Assembly: GCF_007859675.1 (NCBI RefSeq)
Contig: NZ_CP042305.1
Span: 3,720,001 to 3,784,000, forward strand
DNA from: Humibacter ginsenosidimutans
GTDB taxonomy: Bacteria; Actinomycetota; Actinomycetes; Actinomycetales; Microbacteriaceae
Length of the DNA stretch: 64,000 nt
Direction of reading: 5' to 3'
Positions 1 to 8,781 of this stretch are shown one piece after another. Below the pieces are notes generated by a model that worked only from the letters and a program-made list of their open reading frames with translations, did not search any database and was not told where the DNA came from. Within the stretch, counting starts at the first letter, position 1. Every line of letters starts with the position of its first letter. The position numbers and the translations under genes are program-made.

Positions 1-1041
1 CCAGCGGTTGTGCACGTCCTCGGCCCAGCCGAGGAGGCCCTCGATCGCGACGCGATCGCCCGCGTCGTCGAGCATCCACCCGGAGTAATGCCCGAAGCAC
101 TGATGCGTCTTCGACGAGACGATCAGGAAGTTCGTCGAGGCGTGCCGGTCGAAGAACGGCGTGAACGTGAGGTCGGCGCGTTCGCCCGTGATGCGCCAGG
201 GCTTCAGATAGTCGGCGCGATCGAACTCCCAGCGCAGCACCCCGGCGATCTTGTTCACCCGACCGTCGATGCTGAGCGAGTGCTCCGTCGGTCCGAGCTT
301 CGGCAACCACTCTCCGCCGAGCTGCAGCCCGATCCGGCGACCGCCGATCGATCCGGATGCCGCACCCCAGTTCCACGACACTCGATACGGCCACCGCCCT
401 CGACCGTGATCGAGCACCGCCCACGATTCGCCCTCCGGCAGCACGTGCTCGATGCCATCGACGGTGAGAGTTCCGCGTACCGGCCGTGCGACATCCTTCA
501 CCGAGTACTGCAGCAGCCGGGAGCTCCAAGCCGCGGCGACACCCATCGCCTCGTGTCCGTCGGGGCGCAGCGCGGTCGCGTCCAGTCGCACGCGCCCAGT
601 CTCGGCGCGGATGCCCGTGCCCCCTTCGACCTCGTCGATGTCGATCTCGAGCTGGCGCGTCACGGCCTTCGCCGGTCCGCCGGCGAAGCTCGGCGGGAGC
701 TCGACGCTCGAGCCTAACGGTGCGATCGCGACCGCATCGATCTCGGTGAGCGAGGTGCGGTCGAGCACCCATATCTCATGCAGTGCCGCGTAGTCGAGCG
801 CGGACACCGTGACGGCGACGATGTGCGTCGGCGACGTGATGGCCCAGTACTCCCACCGCTTGTTGCGCCCCCACGCGTACGGCGGCAGGCTGCCGCGCCG
901 CGCGGCCACCCCGCTCGTGTCGTGCTGCCGGCGTCGCGTGAAGCCGAGCGCCTCGGGATTGAGTCGCCCGTTCGGCAGGCACAGCGACACCGGCGCCACG
1001 AGCTCGCGCTCCGCCGCCGTCTCGGCGGAGGCGGCGCTCAT
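1..1041 (-). CDS. DUF2804 domain protein (3' end cut by window edge)
   Basis: The frame is open from an ATG at 1041 to the first base of the window, giving 347 residues without a stop. It ends GWAEDVHNRW, which resembles the usual C-terminus of DUF2804 proteins, so only the last residues are probably missing. The protein is rich in Trp and beta-strand-like stretches, with no signal peptide or membrane segment. DUF2804 has no established biochemical role. The start overlaps the stop of the upstream MFS gene (ATGA), so the two are translationally coupled and probably cotranscribed. Family call is from motif recognition only; function unknown. Confidence 0.8.
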   Translation of the reverse strand, partial: MSAASAETAAERELVAPVSLCLPNGRLNPEALGFTRRRQHDTSGVAARRGSLPPYAWGRNKRWEYWAITSPTHIVAVTVSALDYAALHEIWVLDRTSLTEIDAVAIAPLGSSVELPPSFAGGPAKAVTRQLEIDIDEVEGGTGIRAETGRVRLDATALRPDGHEAMGVAAAWSSRLLQYSVKDVARPVRGTLTVDGIEHVLPEGESWAVLDHGRGRWPYRVSWNWGAASGSIGGRRIGLQLGGEWLPKLGPTEHSLSIDGRVNKIAGVLRWEFDRADYLKPWRITGERADLTFTPFFDRHASTNFLIVSSKTHQCFGHYSGWMLDDAGDRVAIEGLLGWAEDVHNRW

Positions 1042-2291
1042 CGCGCGCTCTTGATCGGCAGGATCGCCGCGGCACCGAGCACGGCGAACACGATGCCCGC
1101 GATGAAGATCGACGCGTATCCGCCGGTCAGGCTGATCAGCGCCCACGCCACGAGCGGGGTCAGCGCCTGCGGCAGCGTCGTCGCGACGTTGAGGATGCCC
1201 ATGTCGCGTCCCGACGACACACCCTCCGCGGGCAGCACCTCGGTCATGAGCGCGAGATCGACGCTGAGGTACACGCCGTAGCCGAAGCCGAACAGCGCGG
1301 CCAGCACGACCATGCCCGTCACGGTCGGCCAGACGAGCGGCACCGCAAGGGCGCAGCCCATGATGAGCGAGGCGGCGATGACGAACGGCTTGCGCCGGTG
1401 CATCCTGTCCGAGAGCTTGCCCGACGCATACGTGCTGACCAGCGCGCCGAGCAGCTGCACGACCGTGAGCACCCCCGCGAACGAGTTCGACGCGTCGACG
1501 CTCATGTGAATGTGGTCGCGCAGGATGTAGAGCAGATAGCTCTGCACTCCCTGGTACGCCAGGATCATCAGGAACCGCGCCGCGAACGCCCATGCGAAGT
1601 CCGGATGCTTGCGCGGGCTCACCCAGAACCCCGCGAGGAACGCGCGCCAGTCGAGCGGCGTGCGTTCGGCATCCTTCGACGTGAAGTCCCTGTTGAACAG
1701 CACGAAGCCGAACGCGGAGAGCAGCACGAGCGCGGCGAACACGCTGTAGCCGATGCCGATCAGCTCGGCGAAGTAGCCGGCCAGCAGCACGCCGGTCCCC
1801 ATGCCGACGAGCGTGCCCATCGCGAGCACGGCGGAGGCCGCACCCCGGCTGCGCGTCGGAACCCGGTCGGTGATGATCGCGGGGATCGGCGCGTTGAGGG
1901 TGTTCAGCAGGATCATCACCATGACGTAGAAGACCGTGATCCAGAACAGGGTGGCGGCGCCCGCAAGGAGCAGCATGAAGACGGCCGCGCCCGATGCGCC
2001 GATCAGCACCCACGGTGCCCGCTTGCCCAGTCGGCTGCGGGTGCGGTCGGAGAAGGCGCCGATCAACGGTTGAACGAAGATCGTCGCGATGGATGCCGAC
2101 GTGGTCACGATCGCGAGGTTGCCGACCTTCTGCGCCGGGTCGACGTTCTGCACCTGGTTCGGCACGAAGATCACGATGAAGGCGGCGTAGCAGGCCAGCA
2201 GCACCGCGTTCATCAGGAACAGCCAGACGAACAGTCTGCGTTGGCGGGCCGCCGCGGACGCCTGCACGGCGGGAGCGAGTGTTCGGGTCAC
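1038..2291 (-). CDS. MFS transporter, sugar (GPH/SLC45-like) type
   Basis: A protein of about 417 residues with roughly 12 hydrophobic segments and the cytoplasmic loop RTRSRLGKRAPW after TM2-3, typical of MFS sugar:cation symporters of the GPH/SLC45 kind. I chose the GTG at 2291 because GAGGAG lies 8 nt upstream; an ATG 16 codons earlier has no ribosome site. It diverges from a ROK repressor gene and overlaps the DUF2804 gene by 4 nt. This suggests uptake of a sugar or glycoside controlled by the ROK protein. The substrate cannot be read from sequence. Confidence 0.85.
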   Translation of the reverse strand: MTRTLAPAVQASAAARQRRLFVWLFLMNAVLLACYAAFIVIFVPNQVQNVDPAQKVGNLAIVTTSASIATIFVQPLIGAFSDRTRSRLGKRAPWVLIGASGAAVFMLLLAGAATLFWITVFYVMVMILLNTLNAPIPAIITDRVPTRSRGAASAVLAMGTLVGMGTGVLLAGYFAELIGIGYSVFAALVLLSAFGFVLFNRDFTSKDAERTPLDWRAFLAGFWVSPRKHPDFAWAFAARFLMILAYQGVQSYLLYILRDHIHMSVDASNSFAGVLTVVQLLGALVSTYASGKLSDRMHRRKPFVIAASLIMGCALAVPLVWPTVTGMVVLAALFGFGYGVYLSVDLALMTEVLPAEGVSSGRDMGILNVATTLPQALTPLVAWALISLTGGYASIFIAGIVFAVLGAAAILPIKSAR

Positions 2292-2411
2292 GTGCGCATC
2301 TCCTCGTTGAGTGAAAGCAGTATACGGCCGCGCGGACACGCGGATTGCATCGTGGTAATGACGTCACGGCGGCGGCCGCCCGTGCGATGGCGACCGCCAC
2401 GGCACGGGCTA

Positions 2412-2436
2412 ATTCGTTCGGAGATCGAACGTGAAT
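2412..2436. promoter_or_regulatory. Inverted repeat, candidate ROK operator
   Basis: The arms GTTCG (2416-2420) and CGAAC (2426-2430) are separated by 5 nt and flanked by ATTC (2412-2415) and GAAT (2433-2436). The repeat sits 17 nt before the ROK gene start in the divergent intergenic region, the usual position for an autoregulated repressor site. It also lies within reach of the MFS promoter. Inference only. Confidence 0.4.
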
Positions 2437-2453
2437 GCCAGTAGGCTGCCGGG

Positions 2454-3662
2454 GTGACCGAAGCCGCACCGGCGATGCCGCCGACACGAGGCGCAGCCCG
2501 CTCATCGTTGGGCAGCAACCTCGACGGCGTGCGCCAGCACAATCTCGGCGCCATTCTGCAGCTGGTGCACGGCATCCCCGGGCGCTCGCGCTCCGAGCTC
2601 ACGCGAGCCACCGGGCTGAGCCGTTCGACGATCGGTGCGCTCGTCGGCGAGCTGGCCGCCCTCGGACTGGTTTCCGAAGAGGAGCCCCGCGAAACCAGCG
2701 GCGTCGGGCGGCCGAGCCCGATCGTCGTCGCCAACCCCCGCGTCGTCACGGTCACGGTGAACCCCGAGGTCGACGGCGTGACAGTGGGTGTCGTCGGACT
2801 CGACGGCACCGTGCACCGCACCGTGCATCACGCCACGGATGCCCCGCCGACGGCACAGGGCGCGGCACGCATCGTCTCCACCGTGCTCGACGGCCTGAAG
2901 GCGCTGCTCGACTCGGGACTCAGGGTCGCCGGCGTCGGTGCGGCCGTGCCGGGAAGCGTGCGCATGGCCGACGGGGTCGTGCGCATGGCGCCGCACCTGG
3001 AGTGGGTCGACGAGCCCTTCGGCGCTCTGCTCGAAGACGCCACGGGGTTGCCGGCGCTGGTCGCCAACGATGCGAGCCTGGGAGCGAACGCCGAGCGACT
3101 GTACGGAGCTGGCAGAGGCATCGACGATCTCATCTACCTCAACGGCGGTGCGGGCGGCATCGGCGGCGGCGTCATCACGCACGGTGCGCCGCTCACCGGC
3201 AACTCCGGCTACGCGGGCGAGCTCGGCCACACGCTGGTCAACTCCGCGGGCGTCCGCTGCCACTGCGGTGCTGTCGGATGCCTCGAGACCGAGGTCTCGC
3301 AGGCCCGCCTCCTCGAGGCGCTCGGCGTCGTCGACCCCGCCGACCTCGACGAGGTGATGGCGGCAGATGGAGCAGGCGTGCACGCGGAGGTCGAGCGTCA
3401 GCTGGGCTACCTCGCCGTGGGCATCCGCAACGCGGTCAACATCCTCAACCCGCGTCGCGTCGTGCTCGGCGGATTCCTCGGAGCGCTGCTGGATGCCGCT
3501 CCCCAGGTTCTCGACCTGAGCGTGCGGGCGCAATCGCTGTCCGCCTCCGCCGAGCAGGTCGACGTCGTGCGCGCGGAACTCGGCTCCGGCGTGCTCACGA
3601 TCGGCGCCGCCGAGCTCGCCTTCACGCGCCTCATCGCCGACCCCACCGCGCTGCAGCGCTGA
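2454..3662 (+). CDS. ROK family transcriptional regulator
   Basis: 402 residues starting at a GTG. An N-terminal winged helix (about residues 30-72, with GLSRSTIGALVGELAALGL) is followed by a ROK sugar-kinase-like fold. The ROK zinc site is intact: His249 in GELGHT and Cys259, Cys261 and Cys266 in GVRCHCGAVGC. Members with this architecture are usually sugar-responsive repressors of the NagC/XylR kind. The divergent MFS-DUF2804 pair is the likely target, and the PfkB kinase follows downstream. No strong ribosome site precedes the chosen GTG, so the start could be a few codons off. Confidence 0.9.
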   Translation: MTEAAPAMPPTRGAARSSLGSNLDGVRQHNLGAILQLVHGIPGRSRSELTRATGLSRSTIGALVGELAALGLVSEEEPRETSGVGRPSPIVVANPRVVTVTVNPEVDGVTVGVVGLDGTVHRTVHHATDAPPTAQGAARIVSTVLDGLKALLDSGLRVAGVGAAVPGSVRMADGVVRMAPHLEWVDEPFGALLEDATGLPALVANDASLGANAERLYGAGRGIDDLIYLNGGAGGIGGGVITHGAPLTGNSGYAGELGHTLVNSAGVRCHCGAVGCLETEVSQARLLEALGVVDPADLDEVMAADGAGVHAEVERQLGYLAVGIRNAVNILNPRRVVLGGFLGALLDAAPQVLDLSVRAQSLSASAEQVDVVRAELGSGVLTIGAAELAFTRLIADPTALQR

Positions 3663-3715
3663 CGCCCCCGCAACGTTGACCCCCTGCTGCGTCCCGCGGC
3701 CGAGCTCTCCCCTTG

Positions 3716-3803
3716 CGCCGAGAGTGTGCCTTTCCACCGCCGAGAGTGCGTCTTCCCGTCGCCGAGAGTGCGCCGTCTTCGTCCCGAGCGTGCCGGTTCG
3801 CTC
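3716..3803. repeat. Four-copy 22-bp tandem repeat
   Basis: Units begin at 3716, 3738, 3760 and 3782, exactly 22 bp apart. The first three share CGCCGAGAGTG and the fourth is degenerate (TCCCGAGCGTG). The repeat lies between the ROK gene and the PfkB kinase start at 3867. 22 bp is not a multiple of 3, so it is not a coding repeat. About two helical turns per unit would place the copies on one DNA face. Function unknown. Confidence 0.75.
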
Positions 3804-3866
3804 ACGCCGGTGCTCGAACCGCCCAACGTCGGGCAGCGCGCATGCACCCCTCGTAGGCTGACCGGC

Positions 3867-4766
3867 ATGATCATCGCGCTCGCCCTCTCCGCCAGCCTCG
3901 ACGTGACGTACGAGGTCGACGAGCTCGACGTTGGCGACATCACCCGCCCGTTCGCCGTCACCCGGGTCGCGGGCGGCAAGTCGCTCAACGTGGCGCGGGC
4001 CGCATCAGCACTCGGTGCCGACGTGCGGGCGGTCGCGGCGCTCGGCGGCCCGACGGGGGAGTGGGTCGCCTCGATGCTCGCCGACGACGGTGTGGATGCC
4101 GTCATCGTTCCGTTGTCCCGGGTGACCCGCACGTGCATCGCCGTGGTGGAGCGTGCCGAGTCGACCACCAGCACCGACCTCTACGAGCCGGCGACACAGT
4201 TGGACTCCGGCGAGTGGGATGCCTTCGCCTCCGCCGCCCGCACCGCCGTCGCCGACGCCGTGGCGGAGCATCCACTGCCGTGGGTCTCGCTCTCCGGCTC
4301 GGTGCCGCCCGGGGTTCCGCTCACCGCGCTGGGTGATCTGCTCGGCGAGCTGCGAGCCACCGGCGCTCGCATCGCGGTGGACGGCTCGGGCGCAGGCCTG
4401 AAGGCGACGGCGCCGCACGCCGATCTGGTGAAGGTGAACCGGCGTGAGGCGTCCGAACTCCTCGGCGCCGATCAGCAGTCGGCGGCAGCGGCGTGCAGGT
4501 CTCTGCACGAGGCCCACGGTGTCGACGCGGTGGTCACCGACGGGGTCGCAGGCTCCGCGGCGCTGCTCGGCGGCGCCGAGGCATCCGTTGCCGCTTCGAC
4601 ACGTCGAGGGCGGTTCCCCGCCGGCAGCGGCGACTCGTTCCTCGGCGGACTGCTGGCGGCGCTCGAGCGTGGTGCCGGCGTGGCGGAGGCGCTCGCCGCT
4701 GCGGCCGACGCGGGTGAGCGCAACGCGCTCGTGCCGGGGCAGGGCATCCTCGCTCCCGTCGGCTAG
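3867..4766 (+). CDS. PfkB family carbohydrate kinase (1-phosphofructokinase-like)
   Basis: 299 residues, the normal length for the hexose-phosphate branch of the PfkB/ribokinase fold. The N-terminal substrate motif reads GGKSLNVARAASALG, as in 1-phosphofructokinase and tagatose-6-phosphate kinase. The C-terminal ATP/catalytic motif is PAGSGDSFLGG with Asp256 as the presumed catalytic base; the usual GAGD reads GSGD here. It probably phosphorylates a sugar phosphate in the cytoplasm. It follows the ROK gene after 204 bp that include a 22-bp tandem repeat, so it may have its own promoter. The exact substrate is open. Confidence 0.85.
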   Translation: MIIALALSASLDVTYEVDELDVGDITRPFAVTRVAGGKSLNVARAASALGADVRAVAALGGPTGEWVASMLADDGVDAVIVPLSRVTRTCIAVVERAESTTSTDLYEPATQLDSGEWDAFASAARTAVADAVAEHPLPWVSLSGSVPPGVPLTALGDLLGELRATGARIAVDGSGAGLKATAPHADLVKVNRREASELLGADQQSAAAACRSLHEAHGVDAVVTDGVAGSAALLGGAEASVAASTRRGRFPAGSGDSFLGGLLAALERGAGVAEALAAAADAGERNALVPGQGILAPVG

Positions 4767-5232
4767 CGACCAGCAGGGCATTCGTCGGCGCATCGCACCA
4801 GGCCGGGCATCGACGCACCGACGCACGATGCGCGCTCATCATTCGGGCACGCCGCAGTCGGCATTGCGTTCTCGAATATGTGCCGAATCCTCCCTGCGGC
4901 CCTGGCATTTGTTCAGGCTCTGTCGGATAGGATCGTCTCGAATCGATTCGAGGCTGGAAGCGCGCTCGCCGCGCTCTCGTCGTTCCACGTTCCACGCAGT
5001 CCCGTCGGCGATGGGGGTTCGCCCGCACCCGACTGGTCGCAGGCGCGAGCGCCCGCGACACGCACCCTGTCGTCAGCTGCGGCGTGACGACAGCGCGGGC
5101 GCCTCACGAGGCACCGCTGCTCTCTCCGATTCCGACAGCACCACGACCACCGCTTCCCCGCCGACGGGCCGATGTCACCGACAGGCCGCGGCGTCCCGCA
5201 ACCGACCGCACACCACCGATCGCAGAACGCCT
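4767..5232 (+). other. Intergenic region with a 16-bp palindrome
   Basis: No convincing gene lies in this 466-bp stretch between the kinase and the efflux pump. It contains a perfect palindrome, CTCGAATCGATTCGAG, at 4937-4952, just after a weak -10-like TAGGAT. This is a plausible operator for the downstream efflux gene, although no cognate regulator is adjacent. The rest is GC-rich with no recognisable signal. Confidence 0.4.
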
Positions 5233-6753
5233 ATGACCACCGCCACGCAGCCCATCCCCGTCACCGACCTCGAGCTCCGCCCTGCCCGGCGCGCCGCCGA
5301 CGGTTCGGTCGCCGAACCGGCCGAGCCCGCGGTCACCGACGCAGAGCGCGCGGACTCCGCCGCCGAACGACGCATCGACCACTCCTCCGACGACGACACC
5401 GTCTCGGCCGTGCGCACGGCAGGCATCCCCGTCGTCGGCGTCACGGCAGGGATGCCCACCGGCGGCATCCCGACCATCGAGCGTCCCGCGCGCGGCGCGC
5501 GCCGTTCCCCCGTGACGCTTCCCTCGTCGGTCGTGCACCCCGGCGACGCGCTGCCCACGCGCAAGCGCGTGACGTACATCCTGATCCTCGGCATGCTCAC
5601 CGCGCTCGGGCCGTTCACGATGGACACCTACCTGCCGTCGATGCCGCGACTCGAGACCGATTTCCACGTCTCGACGGCGGTCATCCAGCTCACCCTGACG
5701 GCCACGACCGTGGGCTTCGGCCTCGGCCAGCTCATCGTCGGCCCGTGGAGCGACAAGGTCGGGCGACGCATGCCGTTGATCCTCGCGACGGCCGTTCACA
5801 TCCTCGCCTCGCTCGGCGTGGCCCTCGCTCCCAACGTGGAGCTGCTCAGCGCATTCCGTCTGCTGCAGGGTCTCGGCGCGGCGGCGAGCGGTGTGGTCGC
5901 GATGGCGATGGTGCGCGACCTGTTCGGCGGCACCCGGCTGGTGACCATGCTGTCGCGCCTGGCTCTCGTGAACGGTCTCGCACCGGTGATCGCGCCCGTG
6001 CTCGGTTCGCAGCTGCTTCTGATCATGCCGTGGCGCGGCATCTTCTGGGTGATCGCCGCCTACAGCGCCGTCATGCTGGTCTGCCTCGTGCTCTGGATCA
6101 ACGAGACCAGGCCCAAGGAGGCCCGCATCGCGAGCGGGCACTCCAGTGTCGGCCAGCGGTTCAAGTCCGTGCTCAGCGACCGCGTCTACGTGGGCATCGT
6201 CATCGTGAGCGCCATGAACTTCTCCGGCCTGTTCGCCTACCTGTCGTCGAGCTCGTTCGTGTTCCAGAAGGTGTACTCGTTCGACGCGCAGCAGTACGGG
6301 GCGTTGTTCGCGGTCAACTCCGTCGGCATCATCATCGGCGTGCAGAGCGCGGCGCGACTGGCGAAGCGATTCGGGCCGCAGTGGGTGCTCGCCGTCTCCA
6401 CGGCGACCATGACCATCTCGGCAGCGCTCATCGTCATCCTCGGCGGCTCCGGAGTCGGCGGCATGTGGGGCGTGGTGGTGCCGTTGTGGTTCTTCATCAC
6501 CTCGTGCGGCTTCGGGTTCCCGTGCGTGCAGGTGCTCGCGCTCAACGGCCACGGGGCAGAGGCCGGCACCGCGGCATCCATTCAGGGTGCCTCGAACTTC
6601 GCGATCGCCGGACTCATCTCGCCGCTCGTCGGTCTGCTCGGCGTCGCGAGCGCCGCACCGATGGGTATCGTGATGCTGGCCTGTTCGATCGTCTCCGTGT
6701 GCGCGCTGTGGTTCGTCGTGCGACCGCGCACGGTGCCCGCGCTCGCGCACTGA
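5233..6753 (+). CDS. Bcr/CflA family MFS drug efflux transporter
   Basis: 506 residues. After a low-complexity, charged N-terminal tail of about 110 residues, the membrane domain opens with ILGMLTALGPFTMDTYLPS, the classical start of Bcr/CflA (DHA1) exporters, and carries the motif A loop GPWSDKVGRRMPL. About 12 hydrophobic segments follow. The family exports drugs and small amphiphiles by proton antiport. The tail is unusually long and contains near-repeats (AGIPVV, AGMPTG, GGIPTI). The frame is open far upstream, but the ATG at 5233 fits the start of protein-like codon usage. A GNAT gene follows after 70 bp. Confidence 0.88.
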   Translation: MTTATQPIPVTDLELRPARRAADGSVAEPAEPAVTDAERADSAAERRIDHSSDDDTVSAVRTAGIPVVGVTAGMPTGGIPTIERPARGARRSPVTLPSSVVHPGDALPTRKRVTYILILGMLTALGPFTMDTYLPSMPRLETDFHVSTAVIQLTLTATTVGFGLGQLIVGPWSDKVGRRMPLILATAVHILASLGVALAPNVELLSAFRLLQGLGAAASGVVAMAMVRDLFGGTRLVTMLSRLALVNGLAPVIAPVLGSQLLLIMPWRGIFWVIAAYSAVMLVCLVLWINETRPKEARIASGHSSVGQRFKSVLSDRVYVGIVIVSAMNFSGLFAYLSSSSFVFQKVYSFDAQQYGALFAVNSVGIIIGVQSAARLAKRFGPQWVLAVSTATMTISAALIVILGGSGVGGMWGVVVPLWFFITSCGFGFPCVQVLALNGHGAEAGTAASIQGASNFAIAGLISPLVGLLGVASAAPMGIVMLACSIVSVCALWFVVRPRTVPALAH

Positions 6754-6823
6754 CCGCCTCCGACGCCGACGGGTGCGACCACCCGAACCGAGCATCCAAC
6801 GCCCAGAACGAAAGGACGTCGCC

Positions 6824-7426
6824 GTGGCAGAGATCCGGCAGTACCACCCCTCCGACCGTGACGATATCGCCGAGATCTGTCTCAAGACCGGTCGATCGGG
6901 TGAGGATGCCACGGGCTGGCTCGACAGCGACGACCTGCTCGCCGACATCTACGCCTTGCCCTACGTGGATCTCGAACCGGAGACGGCGTTCGTCGTCGAC
7001 GTGGACGGGAGGGCGCGCGGCTACATCCTCGGCGTTCCCGACACCCGTGCGTTCGTCGAGGCGCTGCGCACCCGGTGGCTGGCCGGCTTCGAGGAGAAGT
7101 ACCCGCTGACCGGTGAGGACACCGAATCCCAGCGGTTCATCCGCGAGTCGCGCGACGTGGATCGCCTGCTCATTCCCGAGCTGGACGAGTACCCGGCGCA
7201 CCTGCACATCGACCTGCTGCCCGAGTTGCAGGGGCAGGGGTTCGGCCGCTCGCTCATGCGCACGCTGGTGACCCGGCTGGCGGAGAACGGCGTGCCAGGG
7301 GTCTGGCTGGAGTACGGGCCGGACAACCTCGGCGCCGCCGCGTTCTATCGACGTCTCGGATTCGCTCCGATGCCGACGAGCGAGCACGGCAATCGGGTCG
7401 CGCTGCGCACCGACGCGTCGGTCTGA
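6824..7426 (+). CDS. GNAT family N-acetyltransferase
   Basis: 200 residues from a GTG with AAAGGA 7 nt upstream. Acetyl-CoA motif A is visible as HIDLLPELQGQGFGRSLM, with QGQGFG forming the pyrophosphate loop. The C-terminal WLEYGPDNLGAAAFYRRLGF is the usual motif B. The early part, DIAEICLKTG, resembles the GNAT subgroup seen at the C-terminus of bacterial O-GlcNAcase-like proteins. It follows the efflux pump closely in the same direction and may be cotranscribed, which would fit a resistance role, but the acceptor substrate is unknown. Confidence 0.85.
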   Translation: MAEIRQYHPSDRDDIAEICLKTGRSGEDATGWLDSDDLLADIYALPYVDLEPETAFVVDVDGRARGYILGVPDTRAFVEALRTRWLAGFEEKYPLTGEDTESQRFIRESRDVDRLLIPELDEYPAHLHIDLLPELQGQGFGRSLMRTLVTRLAENGVPGVWLEYGPDNLGAAAFYRRLGFAPMPTSEHGNRVALRTDASV

Positions 7427-7450
7427 TTCAGGACGCCGCGCTCAGCTCGT

Positions 7451-7501
7451 GTTGCCGAACTCGTGGCCGAGCGCACCGCAGCCCAGCACGAGTTCGGCAA
7501 C
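7451..7501. terminator. Perfect 15-bp inverted repeat, likely bidirectional terminator
   Basis: The arms GTTGCCGAACTCGTG (7451-7465) and CACGAGTTCGGCAAC (7487-7501) are perfectly complementary with a 21-nt loop. It lies between two convergent genes (stops at 7426 and 7507). There is no long U tract, as is common for actinobacterial terminators. The long loop is atypical, so a repeat element is an alternative. Confidence 0.6.
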
Positions 7502-7506
7502 CCGAC

Positions 7507-8064
7507 CTAGAGCCAGGTGAGCACGGGGAAGCGCTCGAACCAGTAGAGCCAGTCGGGACGTGATGACCGCAGCTCGGAGATCGTCACCGAATCGTCGAGG
7601 CTGACGAGCGGCCTGTCGAGCACCTCTGCGAGGTTCTCCATGGCCGAGCGGGGCCAGTACTGCCCTCGCAGCCTGATGCGCGGCCGGTCGGAGGAGTCGA
7701 GGATGAACAGGTTGGGCTGCGTGTCGAGCGCGTTGTCGCGGTAGATCTCGACGAGGCACAGCGACTGGATGTCGCTGTTCGCGATCTCGGTCACCCGGCC
7801 CAGGAAGGCGCGTTCACGCACGCCATGGGGTGAGACGACCACCGACGTGCGGCGATACTGCTCGACGATGACGACGGCGATGATCGCGACGAGAAGGTGA
7901 ACGGCGACGGTGACCGGCCACCAGCCCGATGTGATGGTGAGCCAATAGGCGATCGCGAAGACGGGCGTGGTGAGTGAGAGAACTGCGATGACGCCGCTGC
8001 GGAACAGGTGAGCGTGCGGACGAAGTACACGAGTCTCCGTCGTGATCACCTGCTCCCCAAGCAC
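7507..8064 (-). CDS. Small membrane protein with PH-like soluble domain, unknown function
   Basis: About 185 residues from a GTG preceded by GGAGGAG. Two hydrophobic helices (around VIAVLSLTTPVFAIAYWL and VAVHLLVAIIAVVIV) are followed by a beta-rich domain containing RTSVVVSPHGVRERAFLG, an arrangement seen in bacterial PH-domain membrane proteins. The frame stays open to 8298, but the upstream part reads like noncoding sequence. I do not recognise a specific family. It converges with the GNAT gene across an inverted repeat. Confidence 0.6.
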   Translation of the reverse strand: MLGEQVITTETRVLRPHAHLFRSGVIAVLSLTTPVFAIAYWLTITSGWWPVTVAVHLLVAIIAVVIVEQYRRTSVVVSPHGVRERAFLGRVTEIANSDIQSLCLVEIYRDNALDTQPNLFILDSSDRPRIRLRGQYWPRSAMENLAEVLDRPLVSLDDSVTISELRSSRPDWLYWFERFPVLTWL

Positions 8065-8417
8065 AGACGCTCCTCCACCCCACTGCGGACTTGCTTCAGA
8101 TAATCGGCGGTCACGGATCGCGACCAGGGCACCCGATAGGTGCCGCTCCGTCGACAGGAGGCGCCACACCCTTTGCCTCGTTGTCGTCTGCGCCAGACTA
8201 GCGACAATCACCTCTGGATAGAACCCCCATTCCGCCCCGAAGCAACGAATTTGCTCTGCTGTGCAATAAATCGGAAAGTGTGTGCGGCTCGTGCGCACTC
8301 CGGTCGCGATGCGGGCATCCTCGATCGCGGCTCCCGGAGTTCGGGATGCCGTGAGGCGAGTAAGTTTGATGTCAGGTGCCAGAACGTCCGGTGCCGGTGA
8401 GACAGGAGTGTTGTCCG
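8065..8417. other. Intergenic region, no gene seen
   Basis: This divergent region separates the PH-like membrane gene from a small membrane ORF. A locally AT-richer patch (about 8200-8285) may hold promoters for both. I see no RNA gene, repeat or clear operator. Confidence 0.4.
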
Positions 8418-8588
8418 ATGAATGTGATCGCGCTGATCGTGTCGTTCGTGTGTTTTCTCGGCGGCCTGGCGCTCATGGGCTTCGCGACGGAATTCACCGG
8501 CTGGGAGGGCCTGACCTTCATCGCCGGCATTCTGTGCGTCGCCCTCGCGTTCGCGTTCCCGGTGCACGTCTTCTCGAAACTCGACTGA
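8418..8588 (+). CDS. Small two-helix membrane protein
   Basis: 56 residues from an ATG with ACAGGAG about 10 nt upstream. It is almost entirely two hydrophobic helices, MNVIALIVSFVCFLGGLALM and LTFIAGILCVALAFAFPV, joined by a short charged loop. Codon use is typical of the region and the ribosome site is good, so it is probably real. No family or function can be assigned. Confidence 0.6.
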   Translation: MNVIALIVSFVCFLGGLALMGFATEFTGWEGLTFIAGILCVALAFAFPVHVFSKLD

Positions 8589-8781
8589 CCCGCCGTCCGG
8601 CCCCGGGCGACGTCGCCTGATCCGCACTCGGCCACAACCCGGAGCGGCCTCGGGAGCGCTGTCGGAATCGTCCAGCGACGGTCGACGTCTTATCGAGGGC
8701 GAGAGGCGCCCTCGCGGGCATCCCGTCGACACAGGCAGTCTCTGCCTCGACGCATCCCGATGACGAACAGGGAGACGTGAC

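Noticed and set aside
1398..2444. Long plus-strand frame opposite the MFS transporter
   Set aside because: Arg/His/Gly-rich shadow of a minus-strand gene with clear family motifs; no ribosome site.
2502..3737. Long minus-strand frame opposite the ROK gene
   Set aside because: Antisense shadow created by the high third-position GC of the real gene.
5172..7109. 645-codon plus-strand frame across the efflux gene
   Set aside because: Different phase from the Bcr/CflA-type protein and composed of Arg/His/Pro-rich nonsense.
7507..8298. Full-length 263-codon version of the PH-like membrane gene
   Set aside because: The first 78 codons look noncoding, and a GTG at 8064 has a strong GGAGGAG site.
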